A program made the translations under genes and the position numbers. 64,000 nucleotides of DNA from Saprospiraceae bacterium (GTDB lineage Bacteria > Bacteroidota > Bacteroidia > Chitinophagales > Saprospiraceae): contig JADJYH010000026.1 of the NCBI GenBank assembly GCA_016719855.1, forward strand, positions 1 through 64,000, in the 5' to 3' direction. The notes under the pieces are model-generated. The model was not told the DNA's origin. It made no database searches and saw only the letters and a program-made list of their open reading frames with translations. Shown piece after piece: positions 1 through 9,004 of this stretch (its first letter is position 1; each line of letters begins with the position of its first letter).

Positions 1-1096
1 TTTACGCTCCATTGGACGGCGACCGACGTGGACGCTGATGCGCTGACCTACAATGTTTACACCTTCCACTCGACGACCGGGCCGGGCTTGTTGATGGCCT
101 CCGGCATCACCGATACCTTCTTGGTGTGGAACAACCTGAAATACGGCACGACCTGCTTCTGGCAAGTGGTCGGCCAGCGACGGCGAGGCAGACCCGGCTG
201 AACAGCGAAGTTGGAGTTTTAGACGAAGCCGTTCCCAGACCACCCCTTCGTTTTTGCAAAAATAGCCAACGGGAAGTACGATAGTTTTGCTGCGCAAAAG
301 CAACGGTCGCCCATCCCCCAGTACCAGTTGACGGAACTGCCGGGCAGCAACTTCCGCCCCCGCATCAGCCCGGCGGGCAACAAGATTGCGTTCCTCAACA
401 ACAATTTCATTAACACCCAAATCTACGTGATGAACCGGGACCGCAGCGACCCGACGCTGGTGCCTGCGCCTGTGCCGGTGTCGGGAAATGATATGTTCCA
501 AATTGATTTCTGCTGGTCGCCGGATGGCACGAAGCTGCTGCGGCATGAACGAAAACCGGCCGTACAAAATCAACACAGATGGTAGCGGATTTGAACTGTT
601 TGCCGAACTGCCCGTCGGCGAAGAGTTCGTGGAAGTGGACTGGCGGGCGCCCGTGACCAACAAGATTGCTGCCAGCACCCTGGGCAGCCGGCCGTATCAG
701 TAGGATTTATGCTTTACAACAGCGCTGGCCCGCTGGAGCAAGTGCTAGTCCCCGACCTTCCTGGCAATATTGGCGGCCCAGTTTTTCAATTGACGGCAGC
801 TTGCCATTCTCTTCACCCACGACCTCGATGCACTCGAAACGCGTCTGATGGCCGCCAACTCCAACTCGCATATCATCCTGAAAACATCGCCTCCGGCACG
901 GAGAAAGACCTCTTTCGGTAAACAAACCATTGGGCTACATGACCTCGACCCAAAGTTTTCGCCAAATGGTGCTTGGTCATTTTTTTGGAGACGAGCAATC
1001 CCCCCCAATTCCCCAAAGAACATTACGCTGATGAACGCCGCAGGGGCTGGCAGGTTGCTGATGTTTGGAGGGGCGGAGATGGTGGATTGGAAATGA
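1..1096 (+). pseudogene. Broken secreted FN3 / TolB-like beta-propeller protein, 3' part
   Basis: The window opens inside a gene. Frame 1 (1-175) reads a fibronectin-III-like strand pattern (WTATDVDADALTYNVY, then FWQVV). After a shift near 176 it continues DGEADPAEQRSWSF and then FVFAKIANGKYDSF. From about 330 it reads PD40/TolB-type propeller blades (GSNFRPRISPAGNKIAFL, QIYVMNRD, FCWSPDGTKLL). Further shifts near 545, 700, 790 and 900 are needed to follow the blades to a last one (LDPKFSPNGA, then ITLMNAAGAGRLLMFGGAEM) and a stop at 1096. Such proteins are usually exported and bind carbohydrate or protein; no catalytic residue is visible. The number of breaks is higher than elsewhere in the window, so this may be a real decaying gene or a poor-quality contig end. 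The N-terminus lies outside the window. Confidence 0.6.
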
Positions 1097-1221
1097 GTGT
1101 GCATTGACATTTCTCATTTATGAGCAGTGACGCCAGTCATTGAATGCAATTTCATTTGAGCTTCACTTTGTAAAAAATTTAAGGCTACGATAACCGAGTT
1201 TCTTCAAAACCAATCAAGAAG

Positions 1222-1861
1222 TTGACCCTCCACGTTAAAAATATGGTCTCACTTCGCTGCAAAATGGCCCTGAAGGCAGCATTGCGTAATGTCGGGTTGC
1301 ATTACGGAATGGTGGAATTGGGAGAGGTAGAGGTTCAAGAGAACATTACTACTGAACAGCGTGAGCAATTAAAAGGCTTTGTCAATAGGGCTTGAGTTGA
1401 TGGATGACAAAAGCATTTTTGATTTCAAAAATAAAAAGTGTCATTGTTGAAATGGTACATAATGAGGAGGAGTTGCCAAAGGAAAATATTTCTGCCTATA
1501 TCAGTAAGCGGCTCCACCTCAGTTATAGCTATCTGGCCAACCAGTTTTCAAAAGCAACGGGCGTGCACCCTCGAACATTATATTATCGCACACAAAATAG
1601 GAACGGGCAAAAGAATTGATAACGTATGATGAACTCAATTTTGCCGAAATAGCCTACAGGCTAAACTACAGTAGTGAGGCACATCTTTCCAACCAATTCA
1701 AAAAACTCACGGGTTACGCCAGCTACTTTAGGGCATCCAAGACAAGCGCATCCCGCTTGAATGCGTGGAATGATGCAACAGGATTCCAAGAATGGTCTAA
1801 TATCCCTGCTGTTCGGGGTTCAATTGTACGAATTGAACCCAATTTTAAGCATTGGAAGTAG
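1222..1861 (+). pseudogene. Broken AraC-family transcriptional regulator
   Basis: Read with three frame changes (near 1393, 1570 and 1616) this is a short AraC/XylS-type regulator of a kind common in Bacteroidota: HVKNMVSLRCKMALKAAL, GLHYGMVELGEVEV and ITTEQREQL, then the first helix-turn-helix (ISKRLHLSYSYLANQFSKATG, EHYIIAHKI) and the second (LITYDELNFAEIAYRLNYSS, HLSNQFKKLTG). The second helix-turn-helix is well preserved. The start is uncertain: TTG at 1222 gives the family-like LHVKNMVSL, ATG at 1243 is the alternative. The C-terminal tail after LTGY does not resemble the family and may also be out of frame. Regulatory target unknown; the cryptochrome gene begins 57 bases downstream on the same strand. 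Whether the breaks are biological or sequencing errors cannot be decided here. Confidence 0.65.
1816..1840. repeat. Short inverted repeat between regulator and cryptochrome genes
   Basis: GGGTTCAATT and GAATTGAACCC flank a four-base centre. It overlaps the 3' end of the broken regulator and lies about 80 bases before the cry start. It could be an operator or a weak hairpin; no T-run follows. Confidence 0.4.
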
Positions 1862-1918
1862 AAAAGTTTCATAACCCATTTTCCCCTCAATTGTTACCTT
1901 GCCAAAAATCCATTCAGC

Positions 1919-3331
1919 ATGACACCAAAAATTGGCATTGTCTGGTTTCGGCAAGATCTGCGCCTGCACGACAACGAAGCACTCACCGAAGCCCTGCAAC
2001 ACTGCGACAAAATCATCCCAGTATATGTTTTTGAAGAGCGGATTTTTCAGGGGAAGACCCGCCAGTTTGGGTTCCCAAAGACTGGGAAGTTCCGTGCGAA
2101 GTTCCTGCTGGAAAGCGTGGAAGACCTGCGCCGTTCGCTGCGCACGAAGGGCAGCGAGTTGGTAGTCCGCTTTGGAAAGCCAGTGGAAGAACTCTTCAAA
2201 ATCGCAAAACAGTTCAAGACGAGCTGGGTCTTTTGCAACCGGGAGCGCACCCAGGAGGAATTGGATGTTCAGGACGAACTCGAACACCGCCTCTGGAGCA
2301 TCGGGCAGGAGGTGCGCTATTCCCGTGGCAAGCTGCTTTATTATACTTCCGACCTGCCCTTTCCCATTACGCAGGTGCCGGAAGTTTTTACGCACTTCCG
2401 AAAAGAGGTAGAGCGAGCCGTTCAGGTGCGGCAGCCGCTGTCCGTGCCCACAACTTTGCCCGCATTTGATCTCGATTTGGACATTGGCATCCTACCCACA
2501 CTTGAGGAGCTTGGCCATGAACCTTACGAGGCGGATGAAAGGGCGGCGCTGGCGTTCAAGGGTGGCGAAACGGCGGGGCTGGAGCGACTGCACAATTACC
2601 TTTGGTCGTCGGACGCTGCAAAATCTTACTTCGATACCCGCAACGAACTGTTGGGCGCCGACTACTCCACCAAGTTCTCCGCATGGTTGGCGCAGGGCTG
2701 CCTTTCCCCAAAAAAAATCTACCACGAGTTGAAAGCCTTCGAGCACCAACGGGGCGAGAACAAAAGCACTTACTGGATTTTCTTCGAACTACTCTGGCGT
2801 GATTTCTATCGCCTCATGGCCAAAAAACATGGCAACAAGCTGTTCCTGAGAGGTGGCCTGCGGGGAGAGATTGACCCCAAACAACGCAACGACCACAAGC
2901 TGCTTCAAGTTTGGATAGATGGCCGCACGGGGGTTCCGTTCATTGACGCCAACATGCGGGAACTCAAGCATACGGGCTTCATGTCGAACCGAGGGCGGCA
3001 AAATGTCGCCAGTTTTCTGGTAAACGACCTGCGGGTGAACTGGCAAATGGGCGCCGAGTATTTTGAGAGCCAATTGATTGACTACGATACAGCGAGCAAC
3101 TGGGGCAACTGGAATTATGTCGCTGGCGTCGGCAACGACCCACGGGAAGACCGCTATTTCAACACCCTGAATCAAGCCAGACAGTACGACCCACAGGGCG
3201 ACTACGTGCGGCACTGGCTACCGGAGCTTCAAACGATTGCTGGCCCGCAAGTACACCGCCCCGACGCACTGGCCAAGGATGAGTTGAGCAATGCCATTTA
3301 CTGGCCGATGCCTACCCAAAACCAATGGTAA
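1919..3331 (+). CDS. cry: Cryptochrome DASH / photolyase-family flavoprotein
   Basis: A 470-residue DASH-type cryptochrome. The N-terminal photolyase alpha/beta domain begins IGIVWFRQDLRLHDNEAL, which is diagnostic. The FAD-binding helical domain includes TYWIFFELLWRDFYRLMAKKHG, the FIDANMRELKHTGFMSNRGRQNVASFL stretch and the YDTASNWGNWNYVAGVGNDPR region, followed by NTLNQARQYDPQGDYVRHWLPEL. DASH proteins bind FAD and a folate antenna and repair cyclobutane pyrimidine dimers in single-stranded DNA, with possible light-sensing roles. Length is normal and the frame is intact, in contrast to many neighbours. The ATG at 1919 directly precedes the conserved strand. A strong terminator follows at 3381. 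It appears to be a single-gene unit. Confidence 0.95.
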   Translation: MTPKIGIVWFRQDLRLHDNEALTEALQHCDKIIPVYVFEERIFQGKTRQFGFPKTGKFRAKFLLESVEDLRRSLRTKGSELVVRFGKPVEELFKIAKQFKTSWVFCNRERTQEELDVQDELEHRLWSIGQEVRYSRGKLLYYTSDLPFPITQVPEVFTHFRKEVERAVQVRQPLSVPTTLPAFDLDLDIGILPTLEELGHEPYEADERAALAFKGGETAGLERLHNYLWSSDAAKSYFDTRNELLGADYSTKFSAWLAQGCLSPKKIYHELKAFEHQRGENKSTYWIFFELLWRDFYRLMAKKHGNKLFLRGGLRGEIDPKQRNDHKLLQVWIDGRTGVPFIDANMRELKHTGFMSNRGRQNVASFLVNDLRVNWQMGAEYFESQLIDYDTASNWGNWNYVAGVGNDPREDRYFNTLNQARQYDPQGDYVRHWLPELQTIAGPQVHRPDALAKDELSNAIYWPMPTQNQW

Positions 3332-3380
3332 ACATGGACAAGTGGGGAAGGTGATTCGATTGCAAGATGCGGAGTTGACC

Positions 3381-3423
3381 AAAAAAAAATGCGGCTGTGC
3401 AAGGATGCACAAGCCGCATTTTT
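3381..3423 (+). terminator. Rho-independent terminator after cry
   Basis: Stem TGCGGCTGTGC / GCACAAGCCGCA with one bulged base, flanked by A9 on the left and T5 on the right, so it could work in both directions. It lies 50 bases after the cry stop. Confidence 0.8.
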
Positions 3424-3916
3424 ATTTCGCAGTTGTTTTTTATGCAGCGCCAAAAATTGATTACCGCGAGGCTACTATGCTTAACTTAAGTGATTTTGAA
3501 CGGTTAGAAATCGGTAATTCATGGCAAAGTTGGCACCTCGAACCCCAAAAATCCCGGTTGTTTAGGGAACGGTTAGCGAGCGGCAGGGAACGGTCGGTTT
3601 GGGTTCAGATGTGGCAAATGATAACATGAAAGGCTGGTGTGGGGCGATGGTTGGATTTTTAACCAAAAAAATCACTTGAGTAAAACCGAAACGAAGGCAA
3701 AGCATACGAATACAGCAAGAATTCTCGTTGTAAAACCGACACAATTCACTACCTGACTTGCCTCTGTTAAAAATTTTATAATTTCACCCCGTCATTTCAA
3801 GTTCCAAGACCGATAGAGAAACAGGATTCGTTTAGTTGGAAATATTTGATTTTCAGCGGATTACAAACGGATTTTAGGGCACACAAAGCAAAATCAGCTA
3901 GAAAAACTTTCAGATA
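3424..3916. other. Intergenic region without a recognisable gene
   Basis: About 490 bases between the cry terminator and the TPR gene. Only short, non-conserved open frames are present. The last 150 bases are AT-rich and presumably hold the promoter of the TPR gene, but no clean TAnnTTTG box was found. Confidence 0.5.
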
Positions 3917-6900
3917 ATGAATAAAATCAGCGCAATCCTTGCAGTAGCGGCGTGTTTCGTTGTCCTGCAACTCAATGCACAGAAAACGACGGTTTTCACC
4001 GAGGCTCAACTGGCCTACAAACGGGGCGAGGAGTTTTTCCAAAAAGGCGTTTACGGCTACGCCATGAGCGAGTACAAGACGGCCATAGAGCTACTGATGC
4101 CCGCCAACGAGCCGGAATGGGAACAGCTTCGGATGCGGTCGGAGCTGGGCTACGCCAAGTCGGCAGTGCGGCAGGAGCAGCCAGACGGGGAGAAGCTCAT
4201 CCTCGATTTTATCCGAAAATACAAGCCCGACCCACTGGCCAGCCAGGCGCTGCTGGAAGTCGCCAACTATTTCTACAATGCGCAGAAATACGACAAGGCA
4301 GTTGAGTTTTACAAACAGATAAACCCTCGTGAACTCAACGCTGCACAGCGCCAGGAGCTTTATTTCAAAATTGGCTACTCCTATTTTGTTCAGAAAAAAT
4401 TCAAGGAAGCAGAGGCCAATTTCAAGGAAATCAAGGATGTCCAGGGCGACTATTTTTACCCGGCCAACTACTACTTCGGACTTTGCAAGTTCTTCAACAA
4501 CCAGTATGCCGAGGCCATCAAGAGCTTCCGGTTGGTGGAGCGCTCGAAGGATTACAAGCCGCACGTGCCGTACTATATTTCCCAAATCTATTTTGCGCAG
4601 CACGACTTCGACGAGCTGATAAAATATGCCGAGCCGAAACTCTCCGACCGCACATTGCGCAACTTGAAGGAGATGAACCAGTTGGTCGGACAGGCTTATT
4701 TTGAAAAGGGCGACTATAAAAAGGCGCTTCCTTTCCTCGAAAAATTCTCGGAAAGCTCCGGCACCATGCGGGAGGAGGAGTTTTACCAACTCGCCTACAC
4801 GCAGTACCAAGTCGGCCAGTACGCCAAGGCTGCCAAGAACTTTGAGCAACTGAGCAGCGTCAACTCACTGCTCGGCCAAACCGCCATGTACTACCTCGGC
4901 GACTGCAAGCTTCGCTCGAAGGACAAAATTGGCGCAAGGAACGCATTTGGCGCAGCCAGCAAAATGGCTTTCGACAAGGACATCCAGCAGAACGCACTCA
5001 TCAACTACGCCAAGCTTTCCTACGAGCTGCATTACGACAAGGAGGCACTGGCTGCCTTGCAGGACATCAAATCCGGCTCAAAATATTACAGCGATGCGCA
5101 GACACTGATGAGCGAGATTTTTGTGAACACCCGCAACTACGACCAAGCCATCGCCACGCTGGAAGGCATGCCCAGCAAGACGACAAAGCTCAAAGAAGCG
5201 TACCAGCAGGTGCTTTACCTCCGGGCCTTGCAGCACATCAAAGACGGGAGGAACGCACAGGCGCAGACCCTGCTCGACAAATCCGTTTCCAATTCCGTGA
5301 ACTCGGAGACCAAGGCGCTCGCACTTTACTGGCTCGGCGATTTGGCGACCCAAGAAAAGGACTTCAACAAAAGCATTGACTACCTCAACCAGTATATGGT
5401 TTTGGCAAAAAACATCAAGACGCTGCCCGATGAAGCGTCCGTACACACGGCCAATTACGTTCAAGGTTATAATTATTTGAAAAAAGCCAACTACACCACG
5501 GCGCAAGGCTACTTCACCGATGCTGTGGCTGGAATAAAACGCAACCGCAGTTCCATCAAAAACAAGTCGGTAAAAGACGGTGTGCTCGGCGATGCCACGC
5601 TTCGGGCAGGCGACTGTTTGTTCAAGAAAAACAACTACAAGGAGGCCATCAAATTTTATGACGAGGCGGTGACGGCGAAGTACCCCGGCTACGAGTATGC
5701 GTTGTTCCAAAAAGCCATCATCGAGGGCTTGCGGGGCAACACGACCGACAAAATAATTGCCTTGGAAGACCTCATCAACAAGCACAAAACCTCTGAATTT
5801 GCTGACGATGCCCTCTTTCAACTGGGCCTGACCTACCAGGATATCAAGCAGTCGAGCAAGGCTACCGATGCTTTCAAAAAGCTGGTGGCGGACTATCCGA
5901 ACTCTGATTTGGTGAACAACGCCCTACTGCGGCTTGGCCTTGTGGCGTACAACACCGGCAATCTGCAAACAGCCATCAATTACTACAAACAAGTGTTTTC
6001 GCACCAGCCATCCAAGGAAGAAGCAGATGCTGCGTTGGCTGCCCTTCGGGAAATTTACATCAAAGACCTGGGCGACCCAGAAGGCTACAATGCTTTCCTC
6101 GAAACCATCCCCGGCTACAAGCTCGACAACCAGCAGAAGGACGAAAACGCATTTGCATCCGCCGAAGCTGCCTACGAAAAAGGCAACTACGAGCGGGCCA
6201 TCACGGACTACACCGATTACATCCGCAAGTACTCCAATGGCGTGAACATCTTGGTGGCCTACTACCACCGGGGCGAGAGCTATGCCACGTTGAAGAAGTA
6301 CGACCAAGCTCTCAACGATTATGAATGGGTAATAGCGAAAGGTGCCGGCAACCGCTACTACGTGGATGCTCTCGGCAAGGCCGCCGACATTGCTTACAAA
6401 GGGGACAAGGACTACAAAAAGGCATTTGATTATTTCGTAAAATGGGAGGCCGCCGCCACAAATGCGGAAGACAAATTTGAGGCTCAACTGGGCGCCATGC
6501 GCTCGGCCTACAAGCTCGGCGACACGAACGCCGTGCAAACCGCCGCCAAAAAAGTGTCGAGCAACCCGGCTGCATCGGATATTCAGGCAGCGCAGGCGCA
6601 TTTTTACCTTGGCAAAATCGCCTTCGACCGCAAGGAGTTGGACGGGGCTATGCAATCCTTTACCAAGGTGATGCAAATGAGCGACAACGAGCAAACGGCA
6701 GAGGCCCGCTACCTGGTTGCCCAAATCCATTACCTGAAGCGTGACCTCGAAAAGGCAAAAAAACGCTGCCTCGACAACAACAACGACAACTCCAACTACC
6801 CGTACTGGGTAGGAAAGAGCCTGCTGCTGTTGTCCGATGTATTTGCGGAGCAGGACGACCTGTTCAGCGCCCGCACCGTGCTGGAAGCACTGATTGAAAA

Positions 6901-7024
6901 CTACGAAAACAAAACAGACGACATCATCCCCACGGCAAAGAAAAAGCTGGATGAGCTGAACAAAGCAGCCTCTGGCTCCAGCCGCCTCGACAAGACCAAC
7001 AACTTTATGGATGATGGGAATTGA
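3917..7024 (+). CDS. Large periplasmic tetratricopeptide-repeat protein
   Basis: 1035 residues starting with a signal peptide (MNKISAILAVAACFVVLQLNAQ, cleavage expected after NAQ). The rest is almost entirely TPR helices, for example AYKRGEEFFQKGVYGYAMSEYKTAIEL near the N-terminus, FADDALFQLGLTYQDIKQSSKA and NNALLRLGLVAYNTGNLQTAINYYKQVF in the middle, and AQAHFYLGKIAFDRKELDGAMQSFTKVM late. TPR arrays hold protein partners; outer-membrane assembly, secretion and gliding machines of this phylum use such proteins. The next gene, 122 bases downstream on the same strand, encodes an outer-membrane barrel, so the two may act together. No catalytic domain is visible. The exact partner is unknown. Confidence 0.9.
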   Translation: MNKISAILAVAACFVVLQLNAQKTTVFTEAQLAYKRGEEFFQKGVYGYAMSEYKTAIELLMPANEPEWEQLRMRSELGYAKSAVRQEQPDGEKLILDFIRKYKPDPLASQALLEVANYFYNAQKYDKAVEFYKQINPRELNAAQRQELYFKIGYSYFVQKKFKEAEANFKEIKDVQGDYFYPANYYFGLCKFFNNQYAEAIKSFRLVERSKDYKPHVPYYISQIYFAQHDFDELIKYAEPKLSDRTLRNLKEMNQLVGQAYFEKGDYKKALPFLEKFSESSGTMREEEFYQLAYTQYQVGQYAKAAKNFEQLSSVNSLLGQTAMYYLGDCKLRSKDKIGARNAFGAASKMAFDKDIQQNALINYAKLSYELHYDKEALAALQDIKSGSKYYSDAQTLMSEIFVNTRNYDQAIATLEGMPSKTTKLKEAYQQVLYLRALQHIKDGRNAQAQTLLDKSVSNSVNSETKALALYWLGDLATQEKDFNKSIDYLNQYMVLAKNIKTLPDEASVHTANYVQGYNYLKKANYTTAQGYFTDAVAGIKRNRSSIKNKSVKDGVLGDATLRAGDCLFKKNNYKEAIKFYDEAVTAKYPGYEYALFQKAIIEGLRGNTTDKIIALEDLINKHKTSEFADDALFQLGLTYQDIKQSSKATDAFKKLVADYPNSDLVNNALLRLGLVAYNTGNLQTAINYYKQVFSHQPSKEEADAALAALREIYIKDLGDPEGYNAFLETIPGYKLDNQQKDENAFASAEAAYEKGNYERAITDYTDYIRKYSNGVNILVAYYHRGESYATLKKYDQALNDYEWVIAKGAGNRYYVDALGKAADIAYKGDKDYKKAFDYFVKWEAAATNAEDKFEAQLGAMRSAYKLGDTNAVQTAAKKVSSNPAASDIQAAQAHFYLGKIAFDRKELDGAMQSFTKVMQMSDNEQTAEARYLVAQIHYLKRDLEKAKKRCLDNNNDNSNYPYWVGKSLLLLSDVFAEQDDLFSARTVLEALIENYENKTDDIIPTAKKKLDELNKAASGSSRLDKTNNFMDDGN

Positions 7025-7140
7025 GGTGTGATGAGGTATGAGGTATGAGGTATGAGGTATGAAGACACCGTTTTGATACCAAATGCATTTATCTCAACAA
7101 GCAATTCAACAATTAAGCAATTCAGCAATCCAACAATCAA
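7025..7140. repeat. Intergenic word repeats (ATGAGGT x4; CAATTCAA-type words)
   Basis: Starting one base after the TPR stop, the heptamer ATGAGGT occurs four times in a row (7031-7064). A second set of related words (AAGCAATTC, CAACAATTAAGCAATTC, CAGCAATCCAACAATC) fills 7095-7140, ending seven bases before the next start codon. Similar words recur at 37044-37128 and 39487-39516. There is no coding capacity. Confidence 0.8.
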
Positions 7141-7146
7141 TCTCAG

Positions 7147-8813
7147 ATGAAATACGCAAGAATCAGTTTCATTTTTCTGCTTTCAGCAATGTCCACAGCA
7201 GCATGGGCGCAGCCGGATTTGCCCAGCGAACAGGTCGAGGTCATCAAAATTTTCGAGGCACAACTGGCCGAGAGCGAGAAAGTAGCGGTGCTACCAGAGC
7301 TGCCACCCGTTGACACGTCGGTTTCAAAGCAAACCTACGATGTGCCACTCAAGACCATAGAGGTGGACTACCCTGCCCCACGCATCAAGCCCGTGACCTA
7401 CAAATCGGACGAGGAAATCGCCGACGCGTACAAGGCTTATTTGAAACTGGGCGGCGGCATTCCGAAGTCCATTTACGGCGAAGGCGCTTTCAATACCTTG
7501 AAAAAATTCGGTGAAAAATCGGCGCTCGACATCGGCTTGAACGTCCTTCACCATCAAGCCGATTTTTCCGACAACGAAATTGAAAACCAACGCTTCGGAC
7601 TCACCAAGGCAGCTGGAAAAGCCACCTACTACTTCGACCAGGGCTACGCAGTGAGCGGCAATATGGGGTACACCTCCAACCGAGTGAGCTACTACGGGTA
7701 CAGTACGGACAGGTTTGACAATAATGAAAACATTGACAAAGAAGCGGTGAAGCAGACTTTTGGCATCTTCGATCTTGGCGCCAAAATCTTCAATGGCGTA
7801 CAAACGGCTGGTGATATCAACTACTCCGCTGGCTTCGATTTTTATGCAATGAGCGATGATTTTGCCGCCAACGAGACAGGGTTTGACCTAAAACTGAATG
7901 CCACCAAGTGGATTCGGGACAAGCACTCGTTCGATATCGGCCTCCGAACCGATTTCACGACTTTCAAAGTGTTGGGCGTCACGCAGACGCTGCACAATTA
8001 CTGGCTTACGCCAGCTTTCACCTTCCACGGCAACGCCATCAAAATCAAGGCAGGCGCCAGCTTGATTTCAAGCAACGACGAATACTTGCCATTCCCGGAT
8101 GTCGAGGTGGTGGTAAATTTGACGGGCAATTCGCTGGCCTTTTACACCGGCCTGGAGGGTGGCTTGGAGAAAAACAATTTCCGGTCACTTGCCACCTATA
8201 ATCCATACATCAACCCGCAACTACCAGATGACGCGCTTCGCAATACCAAATACTTCAACTTCTATGCAGGTTTGAAGGGCAACCTGAAAGTGTTCGAGTA
8301 CATGGTGCAGGGCGGCTACAAGCCTACCAACGACTTGGCCTTGTACTATTTCCGTCATGAAGGTGACTTGATCCATGATTTTGACGTCCGCTACGATGAC
8401 GTGAACATCATCAACATTCGGGCTTCCTTGAAGGCTACGGTGTTGAAAAACTTGACTTTCACAGGCACTTTGAGCCAGAATTTTTTGATACGAACGACGA
8501 ACGCAAGGCTTGGCACTTGCCTGCTCTGGATGCCAATTTCTTGGCTATTTACACCACTTCGGACAACAAGCTTAGGGCCAAAGCACAGTTGAACCTTCAA
8601 GACGGCGTCACTGCCAACGACCGTGGTGGCATTAACCGCTGGACTGAACTCAATGCGCTCTACGATGTAAGTGTTGGGGGCGAGTACTGGTTCGTGAAGA
8701 AGTTCGGGGCGTTCCTTGAAGTGAACAACCTGCTGAACAACAAGCGCCAGCGTTGGATTTATTATCCAACTTATGGTATCAATGTGCTGGGTGGCATTAC
8801 CGCAAGATTTTGA
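7147..8813 (+). CDS. Outer-membrane beta-barrel protein, frameshifted near 8485
   Basis: Signal peptide MKYARISFIFLLSAMSTAAWAQ, then a proline-rich stretch (PPVDTSVSKQTYDVPLKTIEVDYPAPRIKP) and a long series of alternating strands typical of a TonB-receptor-like or porin-like barrel (FGLTKAAGKATYYFDQGYAVSGNMGYTS, YWLTPAFTFHGNAIKIKAGASLI). Near 8485 a T-run indel breaks the frame; reading on in the next frame gives DTNDERKAWHLPALDANFLAIY and a barrel end (SVGGEYWFVKKFGAFLEVNNLLNNKRQRW) closing with GITARF and a terminal Phe, the usual last residue of outer-membrane barrels. Full length would be about 555 residues. No plug domain is recognisable. Probably co-transcribed with the preceding TPR gene; substrate unknown. 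Confidence 0.85.
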
Positions 8814-8817
8814 ATAC

Positions 8818-8915
8818 TGTGGTCGCCCAATTTATTGGGCTGACCGGAACAATTAGATATTTTGGGGTTCTATACCTTTGATATTGGGGTCAGCCCAATG
8901 AATTGGGCGACCACA
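8818..8915. repeat. 28-bp inverted repeat after the barrel gene
   Basis: Left arm 8818-8845 and right arm 8888-8915 are complementary except for one or two bases in the middle (TGTGGTCGCCCAA... versus ...TTGGGCGACCACA). Each arm is itself near-palindromic around CCCAATTTATTGGG. The left arm starts five bases after the barrel stop codon. A conventional terminator follows directly. Confidence 0.85.
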
Positions 8916-8961
8916 AAAAACAAGGGCTGCAAGCGTTTCCGCATTGCAGCCCTGTTTTTTT
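8914..8961. terminator. Bidirectional terminator between convergent genes
   Basis: Stem AGGGCTGCAA (8923-8932) and TTGCAGCCCT (8944-8953), with A6 to the left and T7 to the right. It can end both the barrel gene (plus) and the giant T9SS gene (minus). Confidence 0.85.
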
Positions 8962-9004
8962 GGTGTGTGGTAATTAAATTCTTGTTTGGTTGTTGTCGTG
9001 CAAA

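Noticed and set aside
4091..6730. Antisense frames of about 250 codons under the TPR gene
   Set aside because: Shadows of a highly codon-biased TPR gene; Leu/Val-rich without signal or motif.
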